Part shown: positions 1-7,035 of the stretch, piece after piece | Layout of the letters: every line of letters starts with the position of its first letter | Numbering within the stretch: position 1 is the stretch's first letter | Assembly (NCBI GenBank): GCA_963843755.1 | Contig: CAWJLS010000005.1 | Span: 1-64,000, forward strand | DNA length: 64,000 nucleotides | Direction of reading: 5' to 3' | Source: CAWJLS01 sp963843755 | Lineage (GTDB): Bacteria; Acidobacteriota; Thermoanaerobaculia; Multivoradales; DATKCC01 | Notes under the pieces: model-generated | Seen by the model: only the letters and a program-made list of their open reading frames with translations | Database searches by the model: none | What the model was told of the DNA's origin: nothing | Translations under genes and position numbers: made by a program

Positions 1-2
1 CG

Positions 3-258
3 CACAGCCCGTTCGACGAGGAGGAGCTTGGAGACCTTCTCGATTACCTGTGCCACGTGGCGCGCCGTCAGAAGATCTTCTACCTCTGGCAGCGGGTGCT
101 GCGCGACTCGGGCGACGACATGGTCCTGGAGCTGGCGGTGGCCTCCGCCGCGCAGCGCATCGTCACGTTCAACGAGCGCGACTTCGTGGGGAGCGAGGCG
201 TTCGGCATTCGCACCGCCACGCCCCGCGCTTTCCTCGAAGAGATAGCGGAGAGATCCC
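3..258 (+). pseudogene. PIN-family toxin, 3' part, frameshifted (copy 1)
   Basis: The reading frame encodes the C-terminal part of a COG1569-type PIN toxin. Visible residues include LRDSGDDMVLELA, with the conserved acidic pair, and IVTFNERDF, the usual end of the PIN fold. The 5' end lies outside the window. Compared with copy 2, two extra bases follow position 248. They remove the normal stop codon, which would overlap the antitoxin start, so the frame runs on for 170 codons of antisense-like sequence. PIN toxins are Mg-dependent RNases; this copy is probably dead or has a disrupted C-terminus. The domain is clear; the loss of function is inferred. Confidence 0.7.
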
Positions 259-499
259 ATGAGTACCTTGAGCCTCAGGCTCCCCAGCTCCCTCCATCGG
301 GGTGTCAAGGAGCTCGCCGAGCGCGAAGGCGTGTCCATGAACCAGATCATCGCCACCGCGGTGGCGGAGAAGCTCTCGGCCCTCATGACGGAGGACTATC
401 TCGAGGAGCGCGCCGCCCGCGGGAGCCGCGAGCGGTTCGAGGCGGTTCTCGAGGAAGGTCCCGGATGTCGAGCCCGAGGAGCGGGATCGTCTGGACTGA
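259..499 (+). pseudogene. HicB-family-like RHH antitoxin, frameshifted (copy 1)
   Basis: The ATG at 259 opens MSTLSLRLPSSLHRGVKELA, typical of the ribbon-helix-helix antitoxins annotated as 'toxin-antitoxin system HicB family'. They bind their own promoter and neutralise a PIN partner. The first ~65 codons are in one frame. An extra base near 455 (relative to the corresponding part of copy 2) then throws the frame off, so the expected acidic end with its stop at 497-499 is not reached and translation would continue to 666. The DNA-binding N-terminus could still be made. It directly follows the PIN relic, the usual toxin-then-antitoxin order for this pair. Confidence 0.65.
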
Positions 500-527
500 G
501 CGCTGCCCTCGAGGCCGACGCTGTCGA

Positions 528-776
528 CGGAACTTACTTGGAGGTGGCGGAAAGCGACGACGTTCTCTTTCAGCTCCACGACACCGCTCGGCTTCATGGC
601 GGCTGCGAAGACCTTACGAGCTCGGTCGGGTCTCGGCCGGCCAGGCTCGGGAGATCGCCGGCCTGAGCCGGTTTGCCTTCCTCCGGCGGCTCGCGGTGAC
701 GGGCGTCCCTGCCATCAACCTCTTCGGCTCCGACGCCGAGGCCGAAGTCGAAGCTGCTCGGGATCTGGCTGGATGA
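528..776 (+). pseudogene. UPF0175-type antitoxin relic
   Basis: The final ~50 codons of this frame read YELGRVSAGQAREIAGLSR and onward, the characteristic helix-turn-helix core of UPF0175 antitoxins (normally KLYELGRVS-GKAAE-AG-SR). The preceding ~25 codons, with SDDVLFQLHDTARLH, fit the N-terminus of the same family but lie in a different frame, so at least one frameshift falls between 590 and 615. The stop at 774-776 overlaps the ATG of the next relic in the classic ATGA coupling of antitoxin-toxin pairs. Confidence 0.55.
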
Positions 777-850
777 GCCTGTGGGTCGTCGATGCCAGCC
801 CCTGATCTTTCTCGCCAAGCTGGAACGGCTTCCGCTTCTACGCGCTGCCG
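773..850 (+). pseudogene. DUF3368-like PIN toxin, 5' fragment, frameshifted
   Basis: Starting at the ATG that overlaps the UPF0175 stop, codons give MSLWVVDASP. A one-base deletion in a C-run then shifts the frame, and LIFLAKLERLPLLRA follows. Together they reconstruct the N-terminus of the PIN proteins (DUF3368) that pair with UPF0175 antitoxins: the strand with the first catalytic Asp, then LIFLAKL. The gene is cut off after about 25 codons, close to 850, just before the antidote gene at 887. This is a clear relic with no possible activity. Confidence 0.6.
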
Positions 851-886
851 TTGGCGACTGGCCCGGGGCCTCTGAGGAGACTAAAG

Positions 887-1180
887 ATGAAGACCACGCG
901 CACCAAAACCCTTCCCTGGGACGCGGCCGAGCACCTGGAGACGGAAGAGGGCATGGCCGCCTACCTGGAGGCCGCCCTCGAAGAGGGGGACGCGTCTCTC
1001 GTCGCGGCTGCCCTCGGTGACATCGCTCGTGCCAAGGGGATGACCGAGATCGCGCGTCAGACCGGCCTCGGTCGGGAGAGCCTGTACAAGGCGCTCTCGC
1101 CCGAAGGGAATCCCGAGCTCGCGACGATTCTCAAGGTTATTCGCTCGCTCGGGCTCAGCCTCCACGCCAAGGCGGGGTAG
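887..1180 (+). CDS. HI1420-family putative addiction-module antidote
   Basis: This 97-residue protein matches the HI1420-type antidote family. It has an N-terminal segment with PWDAAEHLETEEGMAAYLEA, a central GDIARAKGMTEIARQTGL helix-turn-helix, and the hallmark RESLYKALSPEGNPELATIL. It should bind DNA and neutralise an HI1419/RelE-like toxin. The start at 887 is preferred because GAGGAG lies about 8 bases upstream; an in-frame start at 851 has no such site and adds residues foreign to the family. The usual toxin gene, which lies upstream in this family, is absent, so it is an orphan. A truncated copy lies at 3895 and a chimeric copy at 4832. Confidence 0.85.
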   Translation: MKTTRTKTLPWDAAEHLETEEGMAAYLEAALEEGDASLVAAALGDIARAKGMTEIARQTGLGRESLYKALSPEGNPELATILKVIRSLGLSLHAKAG

Positions 1181-1266
1181 GGCCGGCGTCGAGCAAACAA
1201 TGAGCAAACGGCCGGGTTCGAAATCGGGGGTACTCCGGCGTCGACGGCGGTCAGGGCCACGCTTCC

Positions 1267-1289
1267 AACCTTCTGAACAATAGAAGGTT
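1267..1289. repeat. Small inverted repeat between antidote and repeat copy 2
   Basis: AACCTTCT and AGAAGGTT form an 8-bp stem with a 7-base loop, just before the second PIN/HicB-like copy begins. No T-run follows, so it is a weak terminator candidate at best. It may mark the junction of the duplicated segment. Confidence 0.4.
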
Positions 1290-1310
1290 AGCGTCGCTCG
1301 GCGAACGCTG

Positions 1311-1586
1311 GTGCCGCGGCATCAGCCGCACAGCCCGTTCGACGAGGAGGAGCTTGGAGACCTTCTCGATTACCTGTGCCACGTGGCGCACCGTCAGAAA
1401 ATTTTCTACCTCTGGCGGCCGGTACTGCGCGACTCGGGCGACGACATGGTCCTGGAGCTGGCGGTGGCCTCCGCCGCGCAGCGCATAGTCACGTTCAACG
1501 AGCGGGACTTCGTGGGGAGCGAGGCGTTCGGCATTCGCACCGCCACGCCCCGCGCCTTCCTCGAAGAGATCGGAGAGATCCCATGA
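1311..1586 (+). pseudogene. PIN-family toxin, N-terminally truncated (copy 2)
   Basis: Codons encode the last ~85 residues of the PIN toxin (FDEEELGDLLDYLCHVA through FVGSEAFGIRTATPRAFLEE) with a normal stop that overlaps the next gene's ATG. A stop codon lies in frame at 1281 and family members are about 140 residues, so the first ~50 residues, including the first catalytic Asp, are missing. A GTG at 1311 would allow a short product, but it cannot form a PIN active site. Truncation and decay are directly visible. Confidence 0.7.
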
Positions 1587-1822
1587 GTCCCTTTGAGCCT
1601 CAGGCTTCCCAGCTCCCTCCATAAAGGAGTCAAGGAGCTCGCCGAGCGAGAAGGCGTGTCCATGAACCAGATCGTCGCCACGGCGGTGGCCGAGAAGCTG
1701 TCGGCCCTCATGACCGAGGACTATCTGGAGGAGCGCGCCGCCCGGGGAGCCGCGAGCGGTTCGAGGCGGTGCTGAGGAAGGTTCCGGACGTCGAGCCCGA
1801 GGAGCGGGATCGGCTGGACTGA
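1327..1822. repeat. Direct repeat, copy 2 (PIN/HicB-like module)
   Basis: Second copy of the segment at 1-499, roughly 90 percent identical by eye, same orientation, about 1.33 kb downstream. The intervening 0.8 kb holds the UPF0175/PIN relics and the HI1420-type antidote. Confidence 0.85.
1583..1822 (+). pseudogene. HicB-family-like RHH antitoxin, doubly frameshifted (copy 2)
   Basis: The ATG at 1583 corresponds to the start in copy 1, but an inserted T after about 10 bases leads to TAA within 14 codons. From a TTG at 1593 the correct frame resumes (SLRLPSSLHKGVKELAEREG) and runs about 50 codons. Then a missing base near 1745 shifts the frame and stops it at 1773-1775. The proper C-terminus, ending in an acidic tail, is still present out of frame up to the stop at 1820-1822. 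The lesions fall at different sites from copy 1. Confidence 0.7.
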
Positions 1823-1948
1823 GGGATTGACCTCACGCCCGACGCCGGGACGAGCCTTCGCTCATCCTTGGTCAAATCGATTCGGGATTCCTGGCTCCGG
1901 GAAAGAACTTCGAGTAGCCTTGGCTCTCGAATCCGATCCAGGAGAGCC

Positions 1949-3841
1949 ATGCGTTCCCCGATCCATCGTCTCGGCGTCGGCGCGATCCTCGCCGTCGCCG
2001 TGTGGGCGGTTTTCGGCCAGGCCCGCCACTTCGAGTTCGTCAACTACGACGACAACGTCTACGTCTATGAGAATCCGCTGGTCGGCGCCGGTCTGAGCCC
2101 CGAAGGTGTGGCGGAGGCACTGAGCTACGTCCACGGGTCCACCTGGCATCCGCTGACGACGGTCTCGCACATGGCGGACGCAGAGATCCACGGCCTGGAC
2201 CCCGGCGGCCACCACCTGAGCAACGTCCTGCTCCACGCCGCTGCCGCCATCGTCCTCTTCCTCGTCCTCCGGGGGATGACCGGGGCGCTCTGGCGCAGCG
2301 CCTTCGTCGCCCTGATCTTCGCCGTCCATCCCCTGCGGGTCGAGTCGGTGGCCTGGATCTCCGAGCGCAAGGACGTCCTCAGCGGCTTGCTCTTTTTCCT
2401 CACCCTGGGGGCCTGGGCCCGATACGTGGCGGACGCCCGCGTCGGGCGCTATCTGGTCGCCCTGGGGTGCTTCGCCCTGGCATTGATGGCGAAACCGATG
2501 GTGGTGACCCTGCCGTGCGTCCTGCTGCTGCTGGACGTCTGGCCGTTGAAGCGGCTCGGGGAGGGGGACGCGCCGTGGCGTCATCTCCGCGCCAGGCTGG
2601 TCGAGAAGATCCCGTTCTTCGTCCTGTCGGCTGCCAGCGGCGTCATCACCCTGAGTACCCAGACCGGTGCCATGACCTCGACAGAGGCCTTGCCGTTCTC
2701 GGACCGCCTCGGCAACGCCCTGGTCTCCTACGTGGTCTACGTTCGCCAACTGTTCTGGCCGCTGGACCTGGCGGTGTTCTATCCCCACCCCAAGGACGGC
2801 CTGTCCTGGTGGGCCGTCGGCCTCGCGGCAGTGGCGCTGGCGGCCGTGACCGCCGCCGCCGTCGTCCTGCGGCGGCGGATGCCGTTCCTCCTGGTCGGCT
2901 GGTTGTGGTACCTCGTCATGTTGTTGCCCGTGATCGGGCTGGTCCAGGTCGGCATCCAGGCCCATGCCGACCGCTACACCTATCTGCCCCACGTCGGTCT
3001 GCTCTTGATGTTGGTCTGGGGCGCCGCCGAAGCCTGGCCGCGTCGACTGGACCGCCGCTGGCTGGCAGCGGCCGCGGGGGGCGCCGTGCTGGTCCTGGTC
3101 GGCCTGGCCCGGGCCCAGACCGCCTCTTGGCACGACAGCGAGTCGCTGTGGCGGATGACCTTGGCGCGCACCACCGACAACAGCGTCGCCCACTGCCAGC
3201 TCGGGGTCGTCCTGGGCCGGACCGGTCGGACGAGCGAGGCGGAGGAGCACTTTCGCCGCGCGATTGCCATCCGACCGGACTACGCAACGGCGCGCTACAA
3301 CCTCGGCAACATCCTCGCCAGGAGAGGCGACTTCGGGCCTGCCATTGAGCAGTACCGACGGGCGGTGCAGATCAAGCCCGACTATGCCTATGCCCACTAC
3401 AATCTCGGCTCGGCCCTGCGCTCCCAGGGCCGCCTGACCGACGCCGTCGCCGCCTTCCGCCAGGCGCTGGAGATCGACCCGCACTCTCTGGAGGCGCGCC
3501 TCAACCTCGCCGCGACCCTGGCCGATACCGGCGAGCTCGCCGCGGCCGCGGACGAGTACCGGCTCGCTCTGCGCGATCAGCCGGGCAGCGCGGCGATCCA
3601 CAACGACCTCGGCCTGGTCCTTGCCCGCCGGGGCGACCTCGACGGCGCCATCGAGCATTTCCGCCGCTCGCTCGAGATCGAGCCCGAGGCGCCGCGGACC
3701 CATGCCATGCTCGCCATGGCACTCGCCCGGCAGGGGGATCGGAAAGACGCGGTCGAGCACTACCGCCGCGCCCTCGATCTGGCGGCGGCCGCCGGCGACC
3801 AGCGTCTGGTGGAGCAGATCCGGTCCCGGCTCGGACAGTAG
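1949..3841 (+). CDS. TMTC/DUF1736-like multi-spanning membrane protein with C-terminal TPRs
   Basis: This 630-residue protein has about eleven hydrophobic segments in residues 10-390, then six TPR units in residues ~415-625. An early YDDNVYV motif near residue 34 resembles the acidic motif in the first outer loop of GT-C glycosyltransferases (PMT/TMTC type). Such proteins are thought to transfer sugars from lipid-linked donors onto exported proteins; the exact reaction here is unknown. The start at 1949 has AGGAGA 5 bases upstream; an upstream in-frame start (1868) would add a basic, non-hydrophobic leader. It is the only large intact gene among the decayed modules and is unrelated to them. 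Family assignment is good; function is inferred. Confidence 0.85.
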   Translation: MRSPIHRLGVGAILAVAVWAVFGQARHFEFVNYDDNVYVYENPLVGAGLSPEGVAEALSYVHGSTWHPLTTVSHMADAEIHGLDPGGHHLSNVLLHAAAAIVLFLVLRGMTGALWRSAFVALIFAVHPLRVESVAWISERKDVLSGLLFFLTLGAWARYVADARVGRYLVALGCFALALMAKPMVVTLPCVLLLLDVWPLKRLGEGDAPWRHLRARLVEKIPFFVLSAASGVITLSTQTGAMTSTEALPFSDRLGNALVSYVVYVRQLFWPLDLAVFYPHPKDGLSWWAVGLAAVALAAVTAAAVVLRRRMPFLLVGWLWYLVMLLPVIGLVQVGIQAHADRYTYLPHVGLLLMLVWGAAEAWPRRLDRRWLAAAAGGAVLVLVGLARAQTASWHDSESLWRMTLARTTDNSVAHCQLGVVLGRTGRTSEAEEHFRRAIAIRPDYATARYNLGNILARRGDFGPAIEQYRRAVQIKPDYAYAHYNLGSALRSQGRLTDAVAAFRQALEIDPHSLEARLNLAATLADTGELAAAADEYRLALRDQPGSAAIHNDLGLVLARRGDLDGAIEHFRRSLEIEPEAPRTHAMLAMALARQGDRKDAVEHYRRALDLAAAAGDQRLVEQIRSRLGQ

Positions 3842-3894
3842 CCACGGCCCGTGTCGTCTTGCTCGCCGGCGGCGACAAGAGGACACAAAGCCGC

Positions 3895-3981
3895 GACATT
3901 GCTCGTGCCGAGGGGATGACCGAGATCGTGCGCCAGGCCGGCCTCGGCCGGGAGAGCCTCTTCAAGGCGCTCTCGCCCGGA
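3895..3981 (+). pseudogene. Truncated HI1420-type antidote fragment
   Basis: About 29 codons reproduce the DIARAEGMTEIVRQAGLGRE core and the KALSP motif of the antidote at 887, without its N-terminal domain or its C-terminus. Downstream sequence to 4090 has no recognisable coding content. It is one of three HI1420-type sequences in 5 kb. Confidence 0.6.
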
Positions 3982-4120
3982 TGGCTGTCTGTCAGCTCGG
4001 TACAGACCCCCGATCCGCCAGGCGAGGGGTGGACTTTGGGCCCTCTGGGTCGAAGTTGATCCGTCTACTGAGTGTTTCGCGGAGACCCTTGTGTCTCACG
4101 CCGTGATACACTCTCGCCCC

Positions 4121-4357
4121 ATGAGCACCGTGAGCATCAGAGATCTCCGTAACCAGGGCGGCAAGGTCGTGGACCGAGTCCTCGCCGGCGAGTCTCTCAC
4201 CGTCACTCGGGCGGGGACTCCCGTCGCCGAGCTTCGTCCCGTGCGGCGTCCCGGCCTTGATCGGGAGACCCTCGTCAAGCGGTGGCGCATGCTGCCTCCT
4301 GTCGATCCCGTGGCCTTTCGCCGCGCTATCGACTCCGTGATCGACCCTTCGGTGTGA
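4121..4357 (+). CDS. Phd/YefM-family antitoxin
   Basis: This 78-residue protein opens MSTVSIRDLRNQGGKVVDRV and continues with GESLTVTRAGTPVAELRP, the standard Phd/YefM fold with its DNA-binding N-terminus. The C-terminal region, with a VDPVAFRRAIDSVIDPSV ending, is the part expected to wrap around the toxin. The start at 4121 gives the canonical N-terminus; an earlier in-frame start at 4091 would add 10 residues. The stop overlaps the GTG of the PIN gene (GTGTGA), so the pair is translationally coupled. Family members repress their own operon as a toxin-antitoxin complex. A near-identical copy without toxin lies at 6524. Confidence 0.9.
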   Translation: MSTVSIRDLRNQGGKVVDRVLAGESLTVTRAGTPVAELRPVRRPGLDRETLVKRWRMLPPVDPVAFRRAIDSVIDPSV

Positions 4358-4785
4358 GCGTGGCATCGCACCCGACCGGCCTTCTGGACACCAGCACCGT
4401 CATCCTCCTGCCGAGGATTTCCGATGTCGAGGTTCTTCCGCGCGTGCCCGTGATCTGCGCGGTCTCCCTCGCCGAGCTGGCGGTCGGGCCTCTGGTTGCA
4501 GCCAGTGAGGAGGAGCGAGCACGGAGGCAAGTGCACCTGCAGCAAGCTGAGGCGGACTTCGAACCCCTTCCGTTCGACGCGGCGGCGGCGCGGGCGTTCG
4601 GGCGTGTCGCTGCGTCGCTTCGCCGTGCGGGCCGGAAACCTGCTGCCCGCGCCTACGACGCCCTGATTGCCGCCACCGCCCTTGCAAACGGGCTACCCCT
4701 CTACACGGTCAACCCCAGCGACTTCCTGGGCATCGACGACCTCGAAGTCGTCGCCGTACCCCATCCTGACGCCTCTGTCCCTTAG
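4354..4785 (+). CDS. VapC-like PIN-domain toxin
   Basis: This is a 143-residue PIN protein. The first catalytic Asp is in GLLDTSTVI, a conserved Glu is in SLAELAVG, the third acidic position is in AYDALIAATAL, and the closing TVNPSDF motif is present. All four landmarks are intact and length is normal, so this is the only toxin in the region that looks functional. Members are Mg-dependent RNases that cut tRNA or rRNA. The GTG at 4354 overlaps the antitoxin stop; GTG 4360 is an alternative. Its partner is the Phd-type protein immediately upstream, an accepted Phd-PIN pairing. Confidence 0.88.
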   Translation: MSVASHPTGLLDTSTVILLPRISDVEVLPRVPVICAVSLAELAVGPLVAASEEERARRQVHLQQAEADFEPLPFDAAAARAFGRVAASLRRAGRKPAARAYDALIAATALANGLPLYTVNPSDFLGIDDLEVVAVPHPDASVP

Positions 4786-4831
4786 GAATTGTTTGGACGG
4801 AGGCGCTGCCCTGGGCAGGGAGGAGACACAG

Positions 4832-5302
4832 ATGGAGACCACGCGCACCAAGACCATTCCCTGGGACGCGGCCGAACACCTGGAGACGGCAGAGGACATG
4901 GCCGCCTACCTCGAGGCCGCCCTCGAAGAGGGGGACGCTTCTTTCGTCGCGACTGCCTTTGGCGACATCGCTCGGGCCAAGGAAATGCCCGAGTTTCCAG
5001 CGGAACAGCCACCGAGGATGGAACCGTCCCATCCCGGGGCGATCCTGCGCGAGGATGTCCTGCCGGCGCTCGGCCTCACCGTGAGCGAGGCGGCGCGACA
5101 GCTTCGAGTGTCCCGCCAGATGCTTCAGGCGATCCTCGCCGAACGCTCGGCGGTCTCGCCGGAGATGGCGGTGAGGCTAGGCCGGTTCTGCGGCAACGGC
5201 CCCGGCCTCTGGCTCCGCCTGCAGGTGCAGCACGACCTGTGGCACGCGGAGCGCCGGCTCCACGACGAGGTGGAGCTGATCCCACGCCACGCGGCGGTCT
5301 GA
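4832..5302 (+). CDS. Chimeric antitoxin: HI1420-type N-terminus fused in frame to HigA
   Basis: This 156-residue protein has two parts. Residues 1-~52 reproduce the antidote at 887 (TIPWDAAEHLETAEDMAAYL to GDIARAKEMPE). From the internal Met at 5018 (residue 63) a complete HigA-type XRE antitoxin follows: HPGAILREDVLPALGL, an HTH around SEAARQLRVSRQMLQ, then GRFCGNGPGLWLRLQVQ and DLWHAERRL. The start at 4832 has AGGAGA just upstream; the internal ATG has no good site. No HigB toxin is present. It could be a real two-domain regulator or a recent fusion through deletion. Domain identities are clear; biological meaning is open. Confidence 0.82.
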   Translation: METTRTKTIPWDAAEHLETAEDMAAYLEAALEEGDASFVATAFGDIARAKEMPEFPAEQPPRMEPSHPGAILREDVLPALGLTVSEAARQLRVSRQMLQAILAERSAVSPEMAVRLGRFCGNGPGLWLRLQVQHDLWHAERRLHDEVELIPRHAAV

Positions 5303-5314
5303 CTGGGTCGAGCG

Positions 5315-5920
5315 ATGGATTCAACGATCATCAGGCGTGCTCTTCCTGCCATCATGGCGATCCTCCTTCTCCTCGCCGTGTCGCTCCCGTCTGCCGCCGC
5401 CCGGAACTTGGGCGACAAGTGGAAGAAGGCTGACGCGGAAGCCGTAGAGTCGATCCTCGCCGGCAAGTACAGGAAGGCCGACAGGAAGCTCGAAGATGTC
5501 CTCGGTGAGATGTTCGAGCGGCTCGGCCCAGGGAAGGCGGGCAAGTACGCCATGGGGCTGGTCCTCATGCACCGTGCCCTGGCCGAGGCGGGCCTCGGTG
5601 AGCGCAAGGACGCGCTCTGGGATTGGCACGTGGCGCTCAATTTCAATCCCTCTCTCGGGGATGAGGACCTGACTCAGTTCGGTGAGCTCGGGGTCTACCT
5701 GAAGAGGAATCCCCTGAGAAACCCCGATCTCGATGGCGGGACGCTGGAGCAGGAGGGCGGCCAAGAGAGGGTCATGCCTCTGACTCGAGAGATCGATCCG
5801 CCCAAGGCTCGCAAGCATCCTCCTGCATTGACCAGATCCGTCGGAACGCTGCCTGCCGCTTGGTGCTCTCCTGTCCAGTGCTGCCCCGGTAGAATTGCGT
5901 GGCGATGTCCCTCCCCCTGA
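5315..5920 (+). CDS. Secreted TPR-like protein, probable N-terminal half of a TonB-family protein (truncated)
   Basis: A signal peptide (hydrophobic ~residues 9-29, ending SAAA) is followed by a helical region with TPR-like spacing: DAEAVESILAGKYRKADRKL, then HRALAEAGLGERKDALWDWH and VALNFNPSL. In proteins of this type I would expect a proline-rich linker and a TonB_C domain next. A PPKARKHPP remnant is seen, but the last ~40 residues are low-complexity and unrelated, ending at 5920. I infer the C-terminal domain is lost. A stand-alone TonB_C fragment of matching type lies at 17251. No assigned function. Confidence 0.6.
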   Translation: MDSTIIRRALPAIMAILLLLAVSLPSAAARNLGDKWKKADAEAVESILAGKYRKADRKLEDVLGEMFERLGPGKAGKYAMGLVLMHRALAEAGLGERKDALWDWHVALNFNPSLGDEDLTQFGELGVYLKRNPLRNPDLDGGTLEQEGGQERVMPLTREIDPPKARKHPPALTRSVGTLPAAWCSPVQCCPGRIAWRCPSP

Positions 5921-5962
5921 CCATGAGCTCGCTCTCTCTGACCACCGGTTCAAGGAGAAGCC

Positions 5963-6178
5963 ATGAGATTCCACTACGATCCGGAGACGGATTCGCTTGA
6001 CATCGATCTGGTGGGCCGAGCGGGTACGGACTCCACGGAGGCGGCGGAAGGGGTCGTGCTGGACTTCGATGCAGAGGAGCGTCTCGTGGGGATCGACATC
6101 GCCCACGCGAGCCAGGTGGTCGACCTGAGCGAGCTTGAGGCCGAGAGGCTCCCGTTCGGACGACTGGCGGCAGGGTAG
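5963..6178 (+). CDS. DUF2283 family protein
   Basis: This 71-residue protein starts MRFHYDPETDSLDIDLV and contains EGVVLDFDAEERLVGIDI followed by ASQVVDLS. That is the short beta-rich DUF2283 pattern (YD-E-D-L-I and G-E-R-LVGIEIL-AS). AAGGAGAAG lies just upstream of the ATG. Family members are often next to DUF4258 or toxin-like genes and are suspected antitoxins, but this copy has no partner beside it. Assignment by sequence pattern is strong; role is inferred. Confidence 0.85.
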   Translation: MRFHYDPETDSLDIDLVGRAGTDSTEAAEGVVLDFDAEERLVGIDIAHASQVVDLSELEAERLPFGRLAAG

Positions 6179-6523
6179 GGGTGGGTGCTCATCGCGTTTG
6201 CTCACCCGCCTCCCGCCTCCCGCCTCCCGCCACCTGCGGCGCTCCCGGCGGTCCTCCGGGAACCTGGGCACGTGGCCGACCGGGAACGAGGCGTCGGGCC
6301 GCCATCCCCAGATCTCGCATAGGTTGAACGCCTTCGATCGAGAGATTGAAGAGGGAAGGCCAGGCCTCACGACCGAAGAGCTGGCGCGCGAGCTGGGAAT
6401 CGCGTGAAGCTGGCACGTGAAGCTGGCAGTCAGTCGGCGCTCGCCTGCTCGGGGGACTTGCGACTCCGTCGAGGAGGATCTCGTGGGGCGGCGATGTCTC
6501 ACGCCGTGAAACACTCTCGCGTC
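6179..6523. other. Intergenic region without a supported gene
   Basis: It contains a short tandem run of GCCTCCC units near 6207-6232. A reading frame ending at 6407 finishes with DREIEEGRPGLTTEELAREL, which may be the tail of a lost antitoxin, but nothing upstream supports a gene. From about 6493 the sequence matches the upstream region of the Phd copy at 4090. Confidence 0.5.
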
Positions 6524-6773
6524 ATGAGCACCGTGAGCATCAGGGATCTCCGCAACCAGGGCGGCAAGGTCGTGGACCGAGTCCTCGCCGGAGAGTCTCT
6601 CACCGTCACACGGGCGGGGACTCCCGTCGCCGAGCTTCGTCCCGTGCGGCATCCCGGCCTTGATCGGGAGACCCTCGTCAAGCGGTGGCGCCGGCTGCCT
6701 CCTGTCGAGCCCGTGGCCTTTCGCCGTGATGTCGACGCCGTGATCGACCCTTCGGTGTGAGCGTGGTATCGCA
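6493..6773. repeat. Direct repeat of the Phd region (partner at 4090-4370)
   Basis: The segment matches 4090-4370 at about 95 percent by eye, covering some 30 bases of leader, the whole antitoxin gene and the first dozen bases of the following toxin frame. Similarity then ends abruptly, which fits duplication followed by loss of the toxin. Confidence 0.85.
6524..6760 (+). CDS. Phd/YefM-family antitoxin, orphan second copy
   Basis: This 78-residue protein is nearly identical to the antitoxin at 4121, with a few substitutions in the toxin-binding tail (RLPPVEPVAFRRDVDAVID). It keeps the N-terminal STVSIRDLRNQGGKV DNA-binding part. The PIN gene that should overlap its stop is missing; only the toxin start region remains before unrelated sequence. 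It could repress the intact operon at 4121 or protect against its toxin. That is inference from near-identity. Confidence 0.85.
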   Translation: MSTVSIRDLRNQGGKVVDRVLAGESLTVTRAGTPVAELRPVRHPGLDRETLVKRWRRLPPVEPVAFRRDVDAVIDPSV

Positions 6774-6825
6774 CTCTGACGCCACTGGGAGGTTCTTGAC
6801 GATCGAGCCCAATAGAGTGGGCGCC

Positions 6826-7020
6826 ATGAAAGTGGACAAGGCACTACAGGAGCGCCGCGAGCGGCTCGCCTCCCAGGTGCCGCCCAGGGAACCGCGGGCG
6901 GAGGTGATGCGCTTTCTCGATCGAGAGGTGTGGCTCAAGGTCTTGCCCGAGCTCTTGGGCCGGGGTCTCACCAAGGAGGAGCAGGAGGAGATCCTGGGCT
7001 ACGGACCGGGGGGCTTGTGA
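6826..7020 (+). CDS. Small putative VapB-like antitoxin, toxin lost
   Basis: This 64-residue protein is charged throughout (MKVDKALQERRERLA, then REPRAEVMRFLDREVW and LGRGLTKEEQEEILGYGPGG). I recall similar proteins preceding PIN toxins whose start overlaps the GYGP-G tail. Here the stop overlaps a GTG (GTGATCGTT) that could open a toxin, but that frame decays at once and runs into the oxidoreductase relic. No typical Shine-Dalgarno site is visible. The antitoxin role rests on pattern and context only. Confidence 0.45.
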   Translation: MKVDKALQERRERLASQVPPREPRAEVMRFLDREVWLKVLPELLGRGLTKEEQEEILGYGPGGL

Positions 7021-7035
7021 TCGTTGCCCCCTCCG

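Larger units (their letters stand above)
1..499. repeat. Direct repeat, copy 1 (PIN/HicB-like module)
   Basis: This segment is a close relative of 1327-1822. Both carry the end of a PIN-family toxin gene followed by a ribbon-helix-helix antitoxin gene, in the same order and orientation. The two copies differ by scattered substitutions and by several single- or double-base indels at different places, so they have decayed independently after duplication. The repeat begins outside the window. Confidence 0.85.

Noticed and set aside
1862..3886. A long minus-strand frame over the TPR membrane protein
   Set aside because: It is Gln/Gly/Arg/Asp-rich and antisense to a protein with clear membrane segments and TPRs.
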